Of a stretch of DNA of 64,000 nucleotides, positions 59,301 through 62,300 are shown piece after piece. The first letter of the stretch is position 1. The number at the start of each line of letters is the position of its first letter. The notes beneath the pieces were generated by a model. It did no database searches and was not told the DNA's origin. It worked only from the letters and a program-made list of their open reading frames with translations. Source of the DNA: Apostichopus japonicus (taxonomy: Eukaryota > Echinodermata > Holothuroidea > Aspidochirotida > Stichopodidae). Where the stretch lies: assembly GCF_037975245.1 (NCBI RefSeq), contig NC_092572.1, forward strand, positions 6,155,501 to 6,219,500. Reading direction: 5' to 3'. The position numbers were made by a program, and so were the translations under genes.

Positions 59301-62300
59301 AAAAATCAGTGACATTAAAAAAAAAATGCCACCATGAAAACAAAGATTATTAAAAATCTATAAATAAGATGCAAAATCCATTCCAAAAGAAATATTGAAT
59401 CAAAACTGCAGTATGAAATGTTTAACAATAAGTTAATGAGGGCAGTATTGAAGGACTAAGCATGCATAGACTCTGGATGTGTGACCTGATTAATTCACTC
59501 TGGCTTCGGCTTTGAGTACAACGTTTCTGCATGCTGCTGTGTTGGAGGAATCTAACCATAATAGTAATTAATTACCAACTTTGCGATCTGCGTTATGGTT
59601 AGCGCCGACTTCGCAATCTGCAGTACCCTTAAAACATTTCAAGGTCGGTTTAAGAGTGACTCCATAGTTTTCCCTTTGGGGAAACCAAAAGGTGCTGCAA
59701 TTTTTGTTTAAGTTTGTGGCTATTATAGCAAATCTAGCAGATCTTGTTTCACTTTTAGTGTTTAGTCGAACTATAATTAAGATATATGGTAACTTGTGTC
59801 CACAGGTGTTACTTGGAGGTGACTTTGACCTTCTCTGGATTCTTTATATATCTACAACTTTTATCATTTTACTGTGAATTAGAGTAAATATAGACACCTT
59901 ATGTCTTTTTCTCTCTTGGAAGAATTTTTCCCTCACTGAGAAACTCTTCTAAAACAGTCTAGGGAATAATTCTGAATAACGAGCAATTCTGGCAACCCCC
60001 CCCCCCCAAAAAAATGGGGAAGTTCTTGCAAATTTATCGCGCTTACATTTAAAGGCGATACATCTGTTAAATACTTGAGCTATCTATACCGTAACATCTC
60101 TTTCCATCGCTCCCGATTCTGTATCCGTTGGGGCAAGTGCAGGTGTACCGTCCAGAACGAGTCATCACGCAGCTATGCTGACAACCTAACTGTCTGCAGA
60201 TACTGGCTGCAGAGGAGCCAGAGTATGCCTGGGAGGTACTACCCGCTGCCAGGGGAACATGTCTGACCGATGATGCTCCACTCGTCTGGTAACTTCTCAC
60301 TACTGTAGGGAAGTACTCTCTGCTGGAGGATGAACTTGTCCTTGTGCTTGTCCTTGAACTGCTCCCTGGAATAACAATAAAGAAAACTTACAAATTTAAA
60401 AAAATCTGTTCAGGTTTTTATTTACATTAATCTTTGACTCATTTAGTGGTCAACCCCTTTTCCTTGCACCCACCCCCCCCCCCAAAAAAAAAAAATTATA
60501 AAGATTTTCAAAAACTTGTGGAGGTGCTGTACTAAGTACTGACTGTAGGCATGATATCACAGGTTGGACGAAATGAAAGTTTAGTAGTTAATCAAACAAT
60601 TTATCACACCCTACCAAATTTGAGTTAATAGAAAACCCACAAATCCCTACCCCCCCCCCCCCCAAATGAAAGAATTTATTTTTTCTAGACATATAGCTGT
60701 TTCAAACCAAGCTATCTCACTTTCACAACTTTGTCCAAATTTATCACATTAGACTTAGGACGACACTATTGAATTAGTTTTGGGTGGACTGAGAGTACTA
60801 GGGGGTCACTTCCAGATAAAAGTTTATTTTCCATTTTTTTTTTTTTTTTTTTTTTAAATCTTTGATTATATCCATCTTCCTAAACTGTGAATGACTGTTA
60901 CTGTCAGTCAGACAGTTCTATCAACCATGAATTAAGTTATCAGGAAAGTAGGACTCAAAACTTCAGAAGGAGAGTGCAAAGATGGGTCACTTGCACACAG
61001 AAAAGGTGGATGCACTCTTACACAGGGTGAGCTTATGAATTTTTAAAGACAGTTACCAATGGGTAGATCATTGCAGTAGAAGCTCAGTGAAAGAATTTAT
61101 GACTAATAAAGCAAACTTCATTGACTGGTTTGAAGAACATCAGGTTGATTAATATTGAACACAGAGTGACAGGTGTGGAAAAATTAAAGGTATGAACATC
61201 TCCCCGAACATCTCACATTCTGTACCATGCTCTGAACCCCCTCCTCCATCCCTCCTCCACCCCTCCATCCTCCTCCCATCCAAGGGGATACATACAATAA
61301 TCAAGGACATGTATATTAATAGATAAAAGGGACCAGCCCCCTGAAATCAGAACAGGGAATTGAGCACTGTGGTTTAAACAGGAATATAATATAATGTATA
61401 ATTTAAGAAATGTATCTAACAATTTACAGAGTATCATGTTTGACAATAGTTTGAACACATAAACAGGATTTTGACGATATTTCTATGAATTCATGCAATA
61501 ATTGTGCAATTATCACTGATATATACTGTACAGTACTGTACATTGATCATAAAACATAAAATTTGGTTTTTGCATTTTAATTTTGATCACTGCTGGTGTC
61601 ATTTTTGGTGGAATAGAGTATTTGATAGACTAGCCTACTGTACATAAACTATGATTATACGTATTAAAGTATTTACGTAATCTCCAAATTATGCCTGATA
61701 CTTGATAAACTGACAAATGATCAATATATACAGCTTTAAAGTACTTCTGTAAAGATGAGCCCAATCTGTTCATCCTTCCTGAAGCAATTAATATGGAAGG
61801 GGGAGCATTTGGGTAATAAACGAGACATCTATGAAGACAGATGGGAAAGAAGTGAGAGCCAAGTCAAAGGAAAATATTCAACAATTTCTCAGACAGGTAA
61901 ACAGTTTCTTTAACATCAAAGTTGGTAGCCCTAGAACAAAATTGTTCCTAAGATGTGATTTATCAACAAATGAAAGCTATTTTGCCATGGAAACAAAAAC
62001 AATGTCTCCATTTATAAACTGTCTCTAAAGTCAACTCCAGTCATCCACATGATATGTTTATGTCACATGGTTGCCATGGAAATGGACCCACTTGGGTTTT
62101 ATAAAAATCCAGTAATCTAACTCCAGATCTGAGAGAATCCACACATGACATGAATATATATCCTATATTTAGCTATGATTGAAAAGAATTGTTTGTTTCA
62201 TTCCCATCATGCAATTCATTCCATATATAGAAATTGCGTATATATATATAACAATGTAATCTTCCCACGCACATGAGATTGATTTCCAAACATTTTAGCT